Shown here: positions 38,182 through 49,442 of the stretch, piece after piece
Layout of the letters: the number at the start of each line of letters is the position of its first letter
How positions within the stretch are numbered: the first letter of the stretch is position 1
DNA from: Sphingomonas hankookensis
GTDB lineage: Bacteria > Pseudomonadota > Alphaproteobacteria > Sphingomonadales > Sphingomonadaceae
DNA length: 64,000 nt
Direction of reading: 5' to 3'
NCBI RefSeq assembly: GCF_028551275.1
Contig: NZ_CP117025.1
Span: 3,278,001-3,342,000 of the forward strand
Made by a program: the position numbers and the translations under genes
Notes under the pieces: model-generated
Told to the model about the DNA's origin: nothing
Database searches by the model: none
The model's input: only the letters and a program-made list of their open reading frames with translations

Positions 38182-38271
38182 CCGTACCCCCGCGCAGGCG
38201 GGGGTCCAGGGTACCACGCACGAACCGTCGTTCTTGCGGCTCTGGACCCCCGCCTGCGCGGGGGTACGGTG
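38182..38271. repeat. Family B palindromic repeat pair, CCCCCGC variant
   Basis: Arms CGTACCCCCGCGCAGGCGGG (from 38183) and CCCGCCTGCGCGGGGGTACG (to about 38269) are nearly identical to the pair at 21528-21616. It separates the convergent LysR and TonB receptor genes. Confidence 0.85.
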
Positions 38272-38333
38272 AGGGTGCTCTGCGAGACGTGAGGAACGAC
38301 CGGAGCGGCTACGCACCGCCCCGGCCTTCCGCC

Positions 38334-40706
38334 TCACCGCAAATTCATGCCCAGCCGCACGCCATAGGTGCGCGGCGGATCGTAATTGGCGGTGGTCGAA
38401 CTCCACACCGTCACCAGCGTGTTGGGCACGCGGCTGTCCTCGACATTGTTGACGAAGGCGGTGATCGAATAGCGGTCGTCCGCATCCTCGAACCGCAGGT
38501 TCAGGTCGGTCTTGGTGTACGCATCGCGCCGGCTCTGCGCATAATTCTGCACGTCGCTATAGGTCGGCGACTGGGCATAGAAATCGACGCTCGGGATCAC
38601 CCGCCCGCCGCTCGACAGGTCGAAGGTGTGGGCATAGCTGAACCGCCCGCTCCATTTCGGTGCGTTGGCCAGCCGGTTGCCCGACGCATCGAGGATCAGG
38701 TTGGCCGGCAGCGGCCGGAACCCGAACGCCGGCGCAAACGCATTATAATTGCCGCTCGCCGAATTGAGATTGTCCGACGCGGTCGGGAAGGATTTGATCC
38801 GCGCGTCGAGGTAGGAGACATAGCCGCCGATCCGGTCACGCGGGGTCGGGCGCAAGCTCGCCTCCAGCTCGATCCCGCGCAACCGCGCCGTCGCGGCATT
38901 GGTGGTGACGGCCGATACCTGGTTGGTCAGTGGGTTCAGCACGATGCTGGACACCTGCAGGTCCTTATACTCCATGTTGAAGCCGGTGGCGCTGAGATAC
39001 AGCTTGCCGTCCATCAACGTGGTGCGCACGCCCGCTTCGTAGTTCGTCACGGTCTCCGGTCGATATTGCCGGAACTGCGGCGCATTGCCGCTCGCCTCCA
39101 GCCCGCCGCCACGGAAGCCGGTGCTGACCGTCGCATAGACGAGCGTGGTCGGGCTGACCTCGTAATTCGCGCCGACCTTCCAGCTGATATTGTCGAACTT
39201 CGCCTCGGGCCGGTTGGTATCGTTCGACAGCGCAAAGACGAACGGGATGCCGGGGCAGGTCGTGGGCGTAATGTTCTGCCGGTTGATCGTGTCGCCGGGG
39301 CACACCAGCTCGATGTTGCGTGCGTTCACCTGTTCCCAGGTCGAACGGATGCCGCCGATCAGCTTGAGGCCCGGCAGGATTTCCAGCGTCCCCTGCCCGA
39401 ACACCGCCTGCGACTTGGTGCCCTGCCCGCGATAGCTGGTGACGACATCGACGCCGCTGATCGTCGAGATGCCGGTGCCGGTCCCCGCGATCTTCGCGCC
39501 GATCAGGTTGTAGACGGTGTTGAACGGCGCGGGCGCGGTGTCGCCAGCATGCAGCAGCCGCGTGCCCGACGGCTGGCGATCCTGATACAGGAACCCGCCG
39601 AGCACGAGGTTCAATATGCCGCGGTCGTAATTGACGTTGACCTCATGCGACCAGCTTTCGGTGCGTCGATCGATCGATTCCTGCGAAAACACGCCGGTCG
39701 CGGCATCGATGCCGTCGTTCTTCAGCAGCGTATAGCCCGCCAGATAGGTCAGTGAGAGCCCATCGGCGACCTGCCACCCCAGCCGCGAGCGGGCGGAATA
39801 ATATTCGAGGTCCATGCGGTTGTCGCGCACCGCCGCCTGTCCGACGTTCAGCGCGTCGGTCTCGATCACCTGCCGCGGCCCGAAGGTGCCAGCGGCAAGG
39901 TTGCCCTGCGGATAAGTGTTGATGCTGGTCAGGTAGCTCGCCGGAACCGTCCCCTCGTTGCGGCCATAGTTCAGCGACAGCCGCCACGTCACCGGCCCGA
40001 CGTCGAGCAGCGAGGTGACGCGCAGCCCCGACTGGTCGGTCTTGCCGTATCCGTGCCGCGCGCCGAAATTATCGTCCACCCCGTCATCGACCTGGCGATA
40101 GGCGGCAAAGCGCAGCCGCCACGCATCGCTGACCGGCAGATCGACGGCGGCGCGCGCGCGGACTTCGTTAAAGCGGCCGATCTGCAGATCGGCGGTGACA
40201 CCGCGCGTCCTGCGCGGGTCGGCGGTGTTGATATTGACCACACCGGCGGTCGCGTTGCGGCCATAGACGGTGCCCTGCGGCCCGCGCAGCACTTCCACCG
40301 CGCCCAGGTCATAGAGGCCGAACGACAGCGCCTGCGCCGAGGGTTCGTAGATGCCGTCGATCTGCGTCGCGACCGTCGAATAGCCGCTGAAGCTGTTGTT
40401 GCTGCCGATGCCGCGCACCGCGAAGCCATTGGCGCTCAACTGCAAATTCGGCACGGTGGTCGCCAGTGCGGAGGCGGAATCGACGCCCTGCCGGGTCAGC
40501 GAATCCTGCGACACCACGCTGATCGCGATCGGCGCGCGCGACAGGCGCTCGGACGTCTTCTGCCCCGTCACGATGATCTCGCCCACCGCGCTGTCGTCGC
40601 TGGCGGCGGTCGCGGTGACCGGGTCGCTCGGCGGCGCGGCATCCTGTGCCCAGGCACCTGCCGGCAACAAGGCGGTTCCCGCCAGCAGCAACGTCCACTT
40701 ACGCAT
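38334..40706 (-). CDS. TonB-dependent receptor, probably for an aromatic or iron compound
   Basis: 790 residues. Signal peptide (LLLAGTALLPAGAWA), TonB-box region VGEIIVTGQKTSERLSRAP, plug with VPNLQLSANGFAVRGIGSNN and VEVLRGPQGTVYGRNATAGVVNI, and a barrel ending in RLGMNLR, without the usual terminal Phe. This receptor type is frequent next to aromatic degradation genes in sphingomonads. ATG 40706 has GGGAGGATC upstream. Transcribed divergently from a set of exported esterases across a region with a 12-bp palindrome. Confidence 0.9.
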   Translation of the reverse strand: MRKWTLLLAGTALLPAGAWAQDAAPPSDPVTATAASDDSAVGEIIVTGQKTSERLSRAPIAISVVSQDSLTRQGVDSASALATTVPNLQLSANGFAVRGIGSNNSFSGYSTVATQIDGIYEPSAQALSFGLYDLGAVEVLRGPQGTVYGRNATAGVVNINTADPRRTRGVTADLQIGRFNEVRARAAVDLPVSDAWRLRFAAYRQVDDGVDDNFGARHGYGKTDQSGLRVTSLLDVGPVTWRLSLNYGRNEGTVPASYLTSINTYPQGNLAAGTFGPRQVIETDALNVGQAAVRDNRMDLEYYSARSRLGWQVADGLSLTYLAGYTLLKNDGIDAATGVFSQESIDRRTESWSHEVNVNYDRGILNLVLGGFLYQDRQPSGTRLLHAGDTAPAPFNTVYNLIGAKIAGTGTGISTISGVDVVTSYRGQGTKSQAVFGQGTLEILPGLKLIGGIRSTWEQVNARNIELVCPGDTINRQNITPTTCPGIPFVFALSNDTNRPEAKFDNISWKVGANYEVSPTTLVYATVSTGFRGGGLEASGNAPQFRQYRPETVTNYEAGVRTTLMDGKLYLSATGFNMEYKDLQVSSIVLNPLTNQVSAVTTNAATARLRGIELEASLRPTPRDRIGGYVSYLDARIKSFPTASDNLNSASGNYNAFAPAFGFRPLPANLILDASGNRLANAPKWSGRFSYAHTFDLSSGGRVIPSVDFYAQSPTYSDVQNYAQSRRDAYTKTDLNLRFEDADDRYSITAFVNNVEDSRVPNTLVTVWSSTTANYDPPRTYGVRLGMNLR

Positions 40707-40832
40707 GATGATCCTCCCATGTCCGTCGTCTTTCGGACGCGAACGTGGATCGGGACCGTCGCGAAACGCGAACGGTCGGCGGCGATCCGCCTGTTCCTCT
40801 CCTGCGTTGGCATCCTCCAACTGCAATAGTTC

Positions 40833-40903
40833 ATAACAATATCTAAAATCGTTTGCAAACGCATTCCGCGCAGCGCAGACACGAAGTTATAGAACATATC
40901 TAA
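40833..40903. promoter_or_regulatory. Divergent promoter region with palindrome CGTTTGCAAACG and repeated ATATCTAA
   Basis: Between the TonB receptor (minus) and the esterase (plus). It contains CATAACAATATCTAA (40833-40847), the perfect palindrome CGTTTGCAAACG (40851-40862) and GAACATATCTAA (40893-40904). ATATCTAA recurs inverted, and CATAACAATAT recurs directly, at 43024-43045 ahead of the DUF3237 gene. These may be shared operator or promoter elements. Confidence 0.45.
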
Positions 40904-40945
40904 GCAGCGGGCGGCGGAAGCCGTGGCGGCTGCGGGAGAGGTGGC

Positions 40946-42004
40946 ATGACACTGGAACGGCGGGACGTATTGCGCGGCGTAGCACTGGCCGGGGTGGCAA
41001 CGGCACTACCCATCGGTGCCCTCGCCCGCGCTACGGCCGCCCCGCCCGATCCGATCGCGGCGGTCGCCCCCGAACTGCGCGCCGGCGCCCGCCAGATCCA
41101 GGCGATGGTCGCCGCCATGCCGCCGATTACGCAAGCCTATAAGACGATGCGCGCCGGGCCCCAGCCGCCGCCCGCGACCGACATTCCCCATGTCGAACGC
41201 CGCATTCCGGGTGCGCCGGGCCAGCCGCCTGTGACGATCTACGTCATCAACGCCAAGCCCGGCACCCGCCGCCCCGCCATCCTGCACACCCATGGCGGCG
41301 GCTATATCGTCGGCTCGGCCACCGGATCGATCCTGCAATGCCAGGACATCGCCCGGCAACTCGACTGCGCAGTCGTCACCGTCGAATACCGGCTGGCCCC
41401 CGAAACCAGCTATGTCGGCTCGGTCGCCGACAATCATGCCGCGCTGCTGTGGCTCCACGCCAATGCCGCCACGCTCGGCGTCGATCCCGCCCGGATCGCG
41501 GTGATGGGCGAGAGCGCGGGCGGCGGCCATGCCGCACTATTGGCGCTGATGGCGCGCGACCGCCGCAGCGTGCCGCTGTGCGCGCAGATCCTGATCTACC
41601 CGATGCTCGACGACCGCACCGGCAGCACGCGCAAAGTGCCGCCGTTCATCGGCCGCATCGGCTGGGACGCCCCGGCCAATGTCTTCGGCTGGCGATCATT
41701 CCTGGGACAGGCACCGGGCGGCCCCTCCGTCCCCGCCGCCGGGGTGCCGGCGCGCGTGCGCGACCTGTCGGGCCTGCCGCCCACCTTTATCGGCGTCGGC
41801 GGGGTCGACCTCTTCGTCGACGAGGACATGGACTATGCCCGGCGGCTGAACGCGGCGGGCGTGCCGACCGAGCTGGTCGTGACGCCGGGCGCGTTCCACG
41901 GCTTCGATGCCGTCGCGCCCGAAACCGGGCTTGCCAAGCGCTTCACCGCCGCCAAGATCGCCGCGCTGCGCCGCGCCTTCGGGATCGATGGCGCGGCGAC
42001 ATGA
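40946..42004 (+). CDS. Exported alpha/beta hydrolase, hormone-sensitive-lipase (acetyl esterase) type
   Basis: 352 residues. A Tat-like signal (ERRDVLRGVALAGVATALPIGALARA) precedes the HSL-family oxyanion motif HTHGGGYIVG and nucleophile motif GESAGGGH (Ser near residue 192). An Asp in VDLFVDEDMDYARR and a His in GAFHGFDAVAP (near 318) complete the triad. It would hydrolyse short-chain esters in the periplasm. Two more exported ester-related genes and a tannase-family gene follow on the same strand. Confidence 0.88.
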   Translation: MTLERRDVLRGVALAGVATALPIGALARATAAPPDPIAAVAPELRAGARQIQAMVAAMPPITQAYKTMRAGPQPPPATDIPHVERRIPGAPGQPPVTIYVINAKPGTRRPAILHTHGGGYIVGSATGSILQCQDIARQLDCAVVTVEYRLAPETSYVGSVADNHAALLWLHANAATLGVDPARIAVMGESAGGGHAALLALMARDRRSVPLCAQILIYPMLDDRTGSTRKVPPFIGRIGWDAPANVFGWRSFLGQAPGGPSVPAAGVPARVRDLSGLPPTFIGVGGVDLFVDEDMDYARRLNAAGVPTELVVTPGAFHGFDAVAPETGLAKRFTAAKIAALRRAFGIDGAAT

Positions 42005-42025
42005 TACTCCGACAGGATATTGCCC

Positions 42026-43009
42026 ATGGCCGCCCTTTCCCTGCCCCTTCGCGCCGCGTTGCTGCTGTCCCTCGCCCTCGGTACGGGCGTCGCCGTCGCG
42101 CAGAAACCCGCCGCCATGGCTGAACGCCCCGCCCCGCCCGCCGCATGGACCGCCGCGCCGTTCGTGCCGCTATGGACCGGCACCCCGCCGGGCGGCGGCT
42201 TCCGCCCGGTCACGGTCCCGGCCGACAGCCCGGCCACCTTCCTGAGGAATATCGAACAGCCCGGCCTGCGCCTGTTCCGCCCGGCGCGCGCCAACGGGGC
42301 GTCGGTGCTGGTCGTCCCCGGCGGCGCCTATGACTTCCTGTCGATCGGCAATGAAGGCGTCGATATTGCGCAGCGGCTGAACGCGCTCGGCTATACCGTC
42401 TATGTCCTTGTCTATCGCCTGCCCGGCGAAGGCTGGGCCAACCGCGCCGACGTGCCATTGCAGGATGCGCAGCGCGGCCTGCGCATGGTCCGCGCCGCCG
42501 CATCGAAGGACGGCCTCGACCCGCACCGGGTAGCGGTGCTGGGCTTTTCGGCGGGCGGGCACCTCGCCGCGACACTCGAAACCGACTTCGCGCAGACCGT
42601 CTATCCGGCGCGCGATGCGGTCGACCGGATCGATGCCCGGCCCGATGCCGCCGCGCTGATCTATCCGGTGATCGCCGCCGCCCCGCCCTTCACCCACGCG
42701 CTCTCCGCCGAACGGCTGCTGGGCAAGAACCCCAACGCAGCGGCCATCGCCCGTCGTTCGCCGGCCGACCATGTCACCGGCACAACCCCGCCGACCTTCC
42801 TGCTGCACGCGATGGACGACGGCGCGGTCGTGCCCGACAACAGCATGGCGATGATGGCCGCGCTGCGTCGCGCCGGTCGCCCGGTCGAGGCGCATTTCGC
42901 AGCGGAGGGCGGCCACGGCTTCGGCGTCGGCTCCCCCGCCCTGCCGGTCGGGCACTGGGTCGAGACGTTCGACCACTGGCTCCAGCGCCAGTTCGCCAAG
43001 ACCGGTTGA
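42026..43009 (+). CDS. Exported alpha/beta hydrolase (BD-FAE/acetylxylan-esterase-like)
   Basis: 327 residues with a Sec signal (AALLLSLALGTGVAVAQ). Motifs are VLVVPGGAYDFLS (oxyanion region), the nucleophile elbow GFSAGGHLAA (Ser about 184), Asp in LLHAMDDGAVVP and His in EGGHGFG. Similar proteins deacetylate or deferuloylate xylan. ATG 42026 is preferred over a TTG two codons upstream because ACAGGA is at better spacing. It lies 21 bases after the previous esterase. Confidence 0.86.
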   Translation: MAALSLPLRAALLLSLALGTGVAVAQKPAAMAERPAPPAAWTAAPFVPLWTGTPPGGGFRPVTVPADSPATFLRNIEQPGLRLFRPARANGASVLVVPGGAYDFLSIGNEGVDIAQRLNALGYTVYVLVYRLPGEGWANRADVPLQDAQRGLRMVRAAASKDGLDPHRVAVLGFSAGGHLAATLETDFAQTVYPARDAVDRIDARPDAAALIYPVIAAAPPFTHALSAERLLGKNPNAAAIARRSPADHVTGTTPPTFLLHAMDDGAVVPDNSMAMMAALRRAGRPVEAHFAAEGGHGFGVGSPALPVGHWVETFDHWLQRQFAKTG

Positions 43010-43023
43010 CGCCGGCAACGCAC

Positions 43024-43045
43024 ATTAGATATATACCATAACAAT
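43024..43045. promoter_or_regulatory. AT-rich promoter/operator element shared with 40833-40903
   Basis: TTAGATAT (inverse of ATATCTAA) and CATAACAATAT occur in 22 bases, just before GGAGGGGAGAG and the DUF3237 start at 43064. Both pieces occur in the divergent region at 40833-40903. This may be an internal promoter. Confidence 0.4.
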
Positions 43046-43063
43046 ATTCGGAGGGGAGAGAAG

Positions 43064-43594
43064 ATGGTCGATTCGATGACGGACGGCTGGACACGGCGCG
43101 CGATGCTCGGCGCCTCCGCCGCGCTGGCCGGATCGGCGGCGCTCCCCGGCGGCGCGGCGGCGGCAACCCCCGAACGGCTGACCAGCATCGGCCTGACCTT
43201 CGTCTATGAAGCGATCGTGACGCTGGGCAAGGCGGAGGAGGTCGGCGCTACCCCGATGGGCAAGCGCATCCGCATCCCGATCACCGGCGGCCGCTTCGCC
43301 GGTCCGCGCATCTCCGGCACGATCCTGCCCGAGGGGATGGACTGGCAACTCGTCCGCGCCGACGGATCGACCCTGCTGGAGGCCGCCTATCTGATGCGCG
43401 AGGCCGACGGCACCCTCATCCACATCACCAACAAGGGCGTGGTGTTCGACGGAAAGGTCCGCACGACCCCGGTGTTCGAAGTACCCCTGGGCAAGCATGG
43501 CTGGCTGAACCAGGGCAATTTCCTCGGCACGGTCGGCCCCGCCGATCCGGCGGACGGGGCGGCGGTGCGGATCACCGTCTATCAGCTGGCATGA
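43064..43594 (+). CDS. DUF3237 domain protein with Tat-type signal
   Basis: 176 residues. A twin-arginine signal (TRRAMLGASAALAGSAALPGGAAA) is followed by a DUF3237 domain (about 40-175): GLTFVYEAIVTLGKAEEVG, GKRIRIPITGGRFAGPRISGTILPEGMDWQ read as its core. The family has no proven activity, though members often sit with aromatic or carbohydrate catabolic genes. A strong GGAGGGGAGAG lies before the ATG. The following tannase gene overlaps or begins within a few bases of its stop. Confidence 0.85.
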   Translation: MVDSMTDGWTRRAMLGASAALAGSAALPGGAAAATPERLTSIGLTFVYEAIVTLGKAEEVGATPMGKRIRIPITGGRFAGPRISGTILPEGMDWQLVRADGSTLLEAAYLMREADGTLIHITNKGVVFDGKVRTTPVFEVPLGKHGWLNQGNFLGTVGPADPADGAAVRITVYQLA

Positions 43595-43608
43595 CGATGG
43601 AGAGCAAC

Positions 43609-45349
43609 ATGACGCGACGGCATGTCACCCTGGCCGCGATCCTTGCCGGCTCGGCACTCGCCGGATGCGCGACGCCGGTCACGCCGATGGCCACGACGCA
43701 AGCCTCGGCGCCGCAGGGTTGCGCCGCGCTGATGGCGGGCGGCTGGAGCGATCCGAGCATGCGCATCCTGACCGCCGACGACCGCGCCGCCGGTCTGGTG
43801 CTGGATCTGGGCATGGGGGCGAAGACTGCGCCCCTTCCCGCGCATTGCGAAGTCACCGGCGTCTTGCGGGAACGCACCGGGCAGGACGGGCAGAAATACG
43901 CCATCCGCTTCCGCATGCGCCTGCCCGACCAATGGAACCGCCGTTTCCTGTTCCAGGGCGGCGGCGGCACCAATGGCGACATCGGCTCGGCGGTCGGGCC
44001 GCTCAACGCCGGCGCAACCGCGCTGGCGCAGGGCTTTGCCGTCATCAGTCAGGATTCGGGCCATTCCAACGAAACCAATGCCGACCCGGCACGCGGCGGC
44101 GCGGTCGCGTTCGGCTTCGATGCACAGGCGCGCGCCGATTACGGCCATGCGTCGCTGAAGGCCAGCTACGACGCCGCCCGCGCGATCCTGAAGCGGCGCT
44201 ATGGCGGCGACCCGGCGCACAGCTATTTCGCCGGCTGTTCGAAGGGCGGACAGGAGGGCATGGCCTTCGCCCAACGCTACCCGGAGGCGTTCGACGGCAT
44301 CCTTGCCGCCGCCCCCGGCTTCGCCCTGCCCAAGGCAGCGATTGCCGGAGGCATGGGACACGCAAAGCTATGCCGCCCAGGTCCGCGCGCCCGGTGAAAA
44401 GAGCGTACCGGTCGCCCGTCTGGCGCAGGCATTCTCCAACGCCGACCTGCTGCTCGCACGGCAAGCGGTGCTGGCGGCGTGCGACGCGAAGGACGGGCTC
44501 GCCGACGGGTTGGTCGGCGCGTTCGCCCAATGCGGCACGGTCGAAGTCGTGCGCGAACTGCGCGCGCGCCAGTGCAGCGGGCAGAAGAACCAGAGCTGCC
44601 TCGCCCCCGCGCAAATCGACGCGATGGTGCGCGGCTTCGGCGGTCCGCGCGACAGCCGGGGACAATCGCTCTATGCCAGCTTCCCCTGGGATGCCGGCAT
44701 GGCCGACAATGGCTGGCGCATCTGGAAACTGGGGCTGGAAACCCCGGCGGTGCCGTCGATCAACGCCGGAATGGGCGCGCCGGCACTGGCGACGATCTTC
44801 TCCACCCCGCCGCGTGCGCTGGGTCCGGGGCCGCAGGCCGGCATGGACTATTCCATGGCCTACGACTTCGACCGCGATCCGGCCGCGATCCACGCCACCG
44901 CGCCGGGCTTTCCGCGTTCGGCATGGGAAGACATCGCTGCCCGGTCGAGCGACCTGTCGCGCTTCCGCAAGCGCGGCGGGCGGATGATCGTGCCGCACGG
45001 CGCATCCGATCCGGTCTTCTCGATCAACGACACCATCGCGTGGTGGAACGACGTGAACCGGTCCAACGCCGGACAGGCCGCGAGCTTCGTCCGCATCTTC
45101 CCGGTGCCCGGCATGGCGCACTGTCAGGGCGGTCCGGCGACCGACCAGTTCGACGGCCTCGGCGCCTTGGTCCGCTGGGTCGAACAGGGCCAGGCCCCCG
45201 ACCGGATCGAGGCGAGCGCCGGTCCGATGACGCCGTGGCCCGGCCGCACCCGCCCGCTCTGCCCCTATCCCCTGGTCGCACGACCGGTGGCGGGGGCGAC
45301 CGACACGGAAAAGGCGGCGGCGTTCGAATGTCGGGCGGTGGTTGGGTAG
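43609..45349 (+). pseudogene. Tannase/feruloyl esterase family gene with a single-base frameshift
   Basis: Two frames together encode one tannase-family protein (about 580 residues). The first runs from 43609 to 44397, the second continues to 45349. The first has a lipoprotein-type signal (LAGSALAGC) and the nucleophile motif GCSKGGQEG; the second has Asp in PHGASDPVFSIND and His in PGMAHCQGG, with the Cys pair that normally links Ser and His loops. Similarity crosses frames at ALPKAAIA / EAWDTQSYAAQ, which needs one G removed from GCCGGAGG (44345-44351). All catalytic residues survive, so this is a recent mutation or a sequencing error. ATG 43609 has GGAG upstream; ATG 43591 would give a 4-bp overlap with the DUF3237 gene. 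Confidence 0.85.
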
Positions 45350-45371
45350 AGCTGCCCGGCTACCCACCAAT

Positions 45372-45467
45372 CGTCACTCCCGCGCAGGCGGGAGTCCATA
45401 CACGCTGTCGTCGCGCATCCAGCCGAAACGGCAGCGTCTATGGACTCCCGCCTGCGCGGGAATGACG
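45372..45467. repeat. Family B palindromic repeat pair, ACTCCCGC variant
   Basis: Arms GTCACTCCCGCGCAGGCGGG (from 45373) and CCCGCCTGCGCGGGAATGAC (to about 45467) are inverted. It lies between the convergent tannase and ligI genes. Confidence 0.85.
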
Positions 45468-45477
45468 AACGTGGGGT

Positions 45478-47409
<1,932 letters not shown>

Positions 47410-47417
<8 letters not shown>

Positions 47418-48081
47418 ATTTCAGCCCCATCGCTTCCAGCCGCGGCCGCATGTCGTATATGTCGAGGCCGAGTTCACCTGCCGCCAGCCGCACCCGCTTG
47501 CCCTCTTCCGCCGCTTCGCGCGCGCGGGCCTTCTCCAGCACCGCCGCCGCATCCGCCCGCTTCACCACGCATACGCCGTCGTCATCGGCCACGATCACGT
47601 CGCCCGCCTCTACGCCCGCCCCGGCGCAGACCACCGGGACATTGACCGACCCCAGCGTGTTCTTCACCGTCCCTTGCGCGAACACTGCCTTCGACCACAC
47701 CGGAAAGCCCATCTGCGTCAGGTCGCGCACGTCGCGTACACCCGCATCAATCACCAGCCCGCGACAGCCCCGCGCCATCGCGCTGGTCGCCAGCAGGTCG
47801 CCGAAATAGCCGTCGATGCACGGCGAAGTCGGTGCGAGGACGAGGATATCGCCCGCCTTCAATTGTTCGATCGCGACATGCACCATCCAGTTGTCGCCGG
47901 GCGCTGCGGAAATCGTCACCGCGCTGCCGGCAATCCGCGCACCGGGATAGATCGGCCGCAGATAGGCGCCCAGCAGCCCGATCCGGCCCTGCGCCTCGTG
48001 CACCGTGGCGACACCCGCCGCCGCCAGCCCGTCGATGACCGCCGCGTCGGCCCGTTCGATATTCTGCACGACGACGTTCAT
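47410..48081 (-). CDS. ligK: 4-carboxy-4-hydroxy-2-oxoadipate aldolase/oxaloacetate decarboxylase
   Basis: Class II (metal-dependent) pyruvate aldolase of the HMG/CHA family. It splits 4-carboxy-4-hydroxy-2-oxoadipate into pyruvate and oxaloacetate, the final step of the pathway. The 223 residues show [51 protein letters not shown] (metal-site Asp and Arg) and [14 protein letters not shown] 48081 is chosen at the start of similarity; the longer frame lies in the promoter. First gene of the minus-strand operon, divergent from the LysR gene. Confidence 0.94.
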
Positions 48082-48160
48082 GGCGATCCTTTCTGCCGGC
48101 AAATCGCATCGTCCGTCCCGCGTCGCGCCGGCCAAGGCCAATCCATCTTGCGCGCACGTC

Positions 48161-48177
48161 ATAAGTTTTTGCTATAT
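48161..48177. promoter_or_regulatory. Possible LysR binding site between ligK and the LysR gene
   Basis: ATAAGTTTTTGCTATAT is an AT-rich, imperfectly symmetric element (ATAAG / CTATAT) in a GC-rich 105-base divergent region, 9 bases before the regulator start. It resembles T-N11-A LysR sites loosely. Confidence 0.35.
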
Positions 48178-48186
48178 CCGCGTGCC

Positions 48187-49383
48187 GTGAAGCCGTTCGA
48201 TCTTAACCTGCGCCATCTGCGTGCCATCGGCCATATCGTCGCCGAACGCAGCCTCAACCGCGCCGCCGAGGTCGCCGGTCTGTCGCAGCCCGCGCTGACG
48301 CAAGGGTTGAGCAAGATGGAGCGGCAACTCGGCACCCGGCTGTTCGAACGCCAGCCCGACGGCATGGCCGCAACCGCCGCCGGGCTGGCGCTGGCCGAGC
48401 GGACCGAGCGTGCCTTCGCCCTGCTGGCGGGGGTCGGACGGCGCAGCGGCAAGCGCGGCTTCGCCCGGCCCGACGCGCTGATGACCGCGACCCAGGCCGA
48501 GGCGTTCCTGCACTTCGCCGATGCCGGCGGCTTTGCCGGGGCGGCGGCGAGCAGCGGCCTGTCGCAACCGGCGATCCACCGCGCGGTACGCGAACTGGAA
48601 CAGATCTGGGCGACGCCGCTGGCCGAACGGCGCGGGCGCGGCATGGTGCTGACCCCCGCCGGTCGCGCGCTGGCGCGCGGCGTGCGACTGGCGGCGGGGG
48701 AGATCGCCGCCGGTATCGCCGAGGCACGCGGCGATGCGGCGGAAGGTGGCCGGATCGCCGTCGGCGCGATGCCGCTCAGCCGCGCGCTTTTGCTGCCCCA
48801 TGCGCTCGCCATTTTCCTGCCCGATGCCCGCGGGACGCTCATCGACGTGGTGGAAGGGTCGTGGCGCGAGTTGATCGACCCGCTGCTCGACGGGGTGATC
48901 GACCTGATGATCGGCGCGCTGCGCAGCGACCCGCCGCCCGGGATCGATCAATTGCCCTTGTTCACCGACCGGCTCGCCATCTTCGCCCGCGCCGGCCATC
49001 CGCTTGCCGGGCAGGCGGTCGATCTGGAACGGCTGGCCGCGCAGAACTGGGTCGTCGGGCCGATCGGCACACCGCTGCGCAGCCATTGGGAGACGCTGTT
49101 CGCCGGCCGCCCGCTTCCCAACGTACCGGTCGAATGCGGGTCGGTGATGGTGATCCGCGGGCTGCTGGCGACCAGCGATCTCCTGACGCTGTTGTCGCCC
49201 GATCAGGTCGCGCTGGAGGTGGATGCCGGGCTGCTGGTACGGATCGGTCCCGAGCTGACCGATACGGTGCGGATGATCGGCATCACCACCCGCACCGGCT
49301 GGCGCCCGACCGCAGGGCAGGCGCGGTTGATCGCTCTACTGGAACGCGCATCGCAGGAAACCAGACTTCAGGAAAACCGATAG
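48187..49383 (+). CDS. LysR-family regulator of the lig operons, with two HTH domains
   Basis: 398 residues, about 100 longer than ordinary LysR proteins. The first HTH (FDLNLRHLRAIGHIVAERSLNRAAEVAGLSQPALTQGL begins at residue 4) is followed after a 40-residue linker by a second complete one (ATQAEAFLHFADAGGFAGAAASSGLSQPAIHRAV, about 97-150), then a substrate-binding domain (about 185-385). Start is GTG 48187, with no clear ribosome binding site. By position it should control ligK-ligU-ligI and the ligJABC operon, probably in response to protocatechuate or a ring-cleavage product. Confidence 0.85.
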   Translation: MKPFDLNLRHLRAIGHIVAERSLNRAAEVAGLSQPALTQGLSKMERQLGTRLFERQPDGMAATAAGLALAERTERAFALLAGVGRRSGKRGFARPDALMTATQAEAFLHFADAGGFAGAAASSGLSQPAIHRAVRELEQIWATPLAERRGRGMVLTPAGRALARGVRLAAGEIAAGIAEARGDAAEGGRIAVGAMPLSRALLLPHALAIFLPDARGTLIDVVEGSWRELIDPLLDGVIDLMIGALRSDPPPGIDQLPLFTDRLAIFARAGHPLAGQAVDLERLAAQNWVVGPIGTPLRSHWETLFAGRPLPNVPVECGSVMVIRGLLATSDLLTLLSPDQVALEVDAGLLVRIGPELTDTVRMIGITTRTGWRPTAGQARLIALLERASQETRLQENR

Positions 49384-49442
49384 GCTCCGGCGCTTTCCGA
49401 TTGGCCGGACCGATGGCCGCCTGCCACCCAGGGGGCATGGCA

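Noticed and set aside
48187..49383. Two fused or frameshifted LysR genes
   Set aside because: There is a single uninterrupted frame and only one effector domain. The second HTH is in phase and well preserved, so it is better read as a domain duplication.
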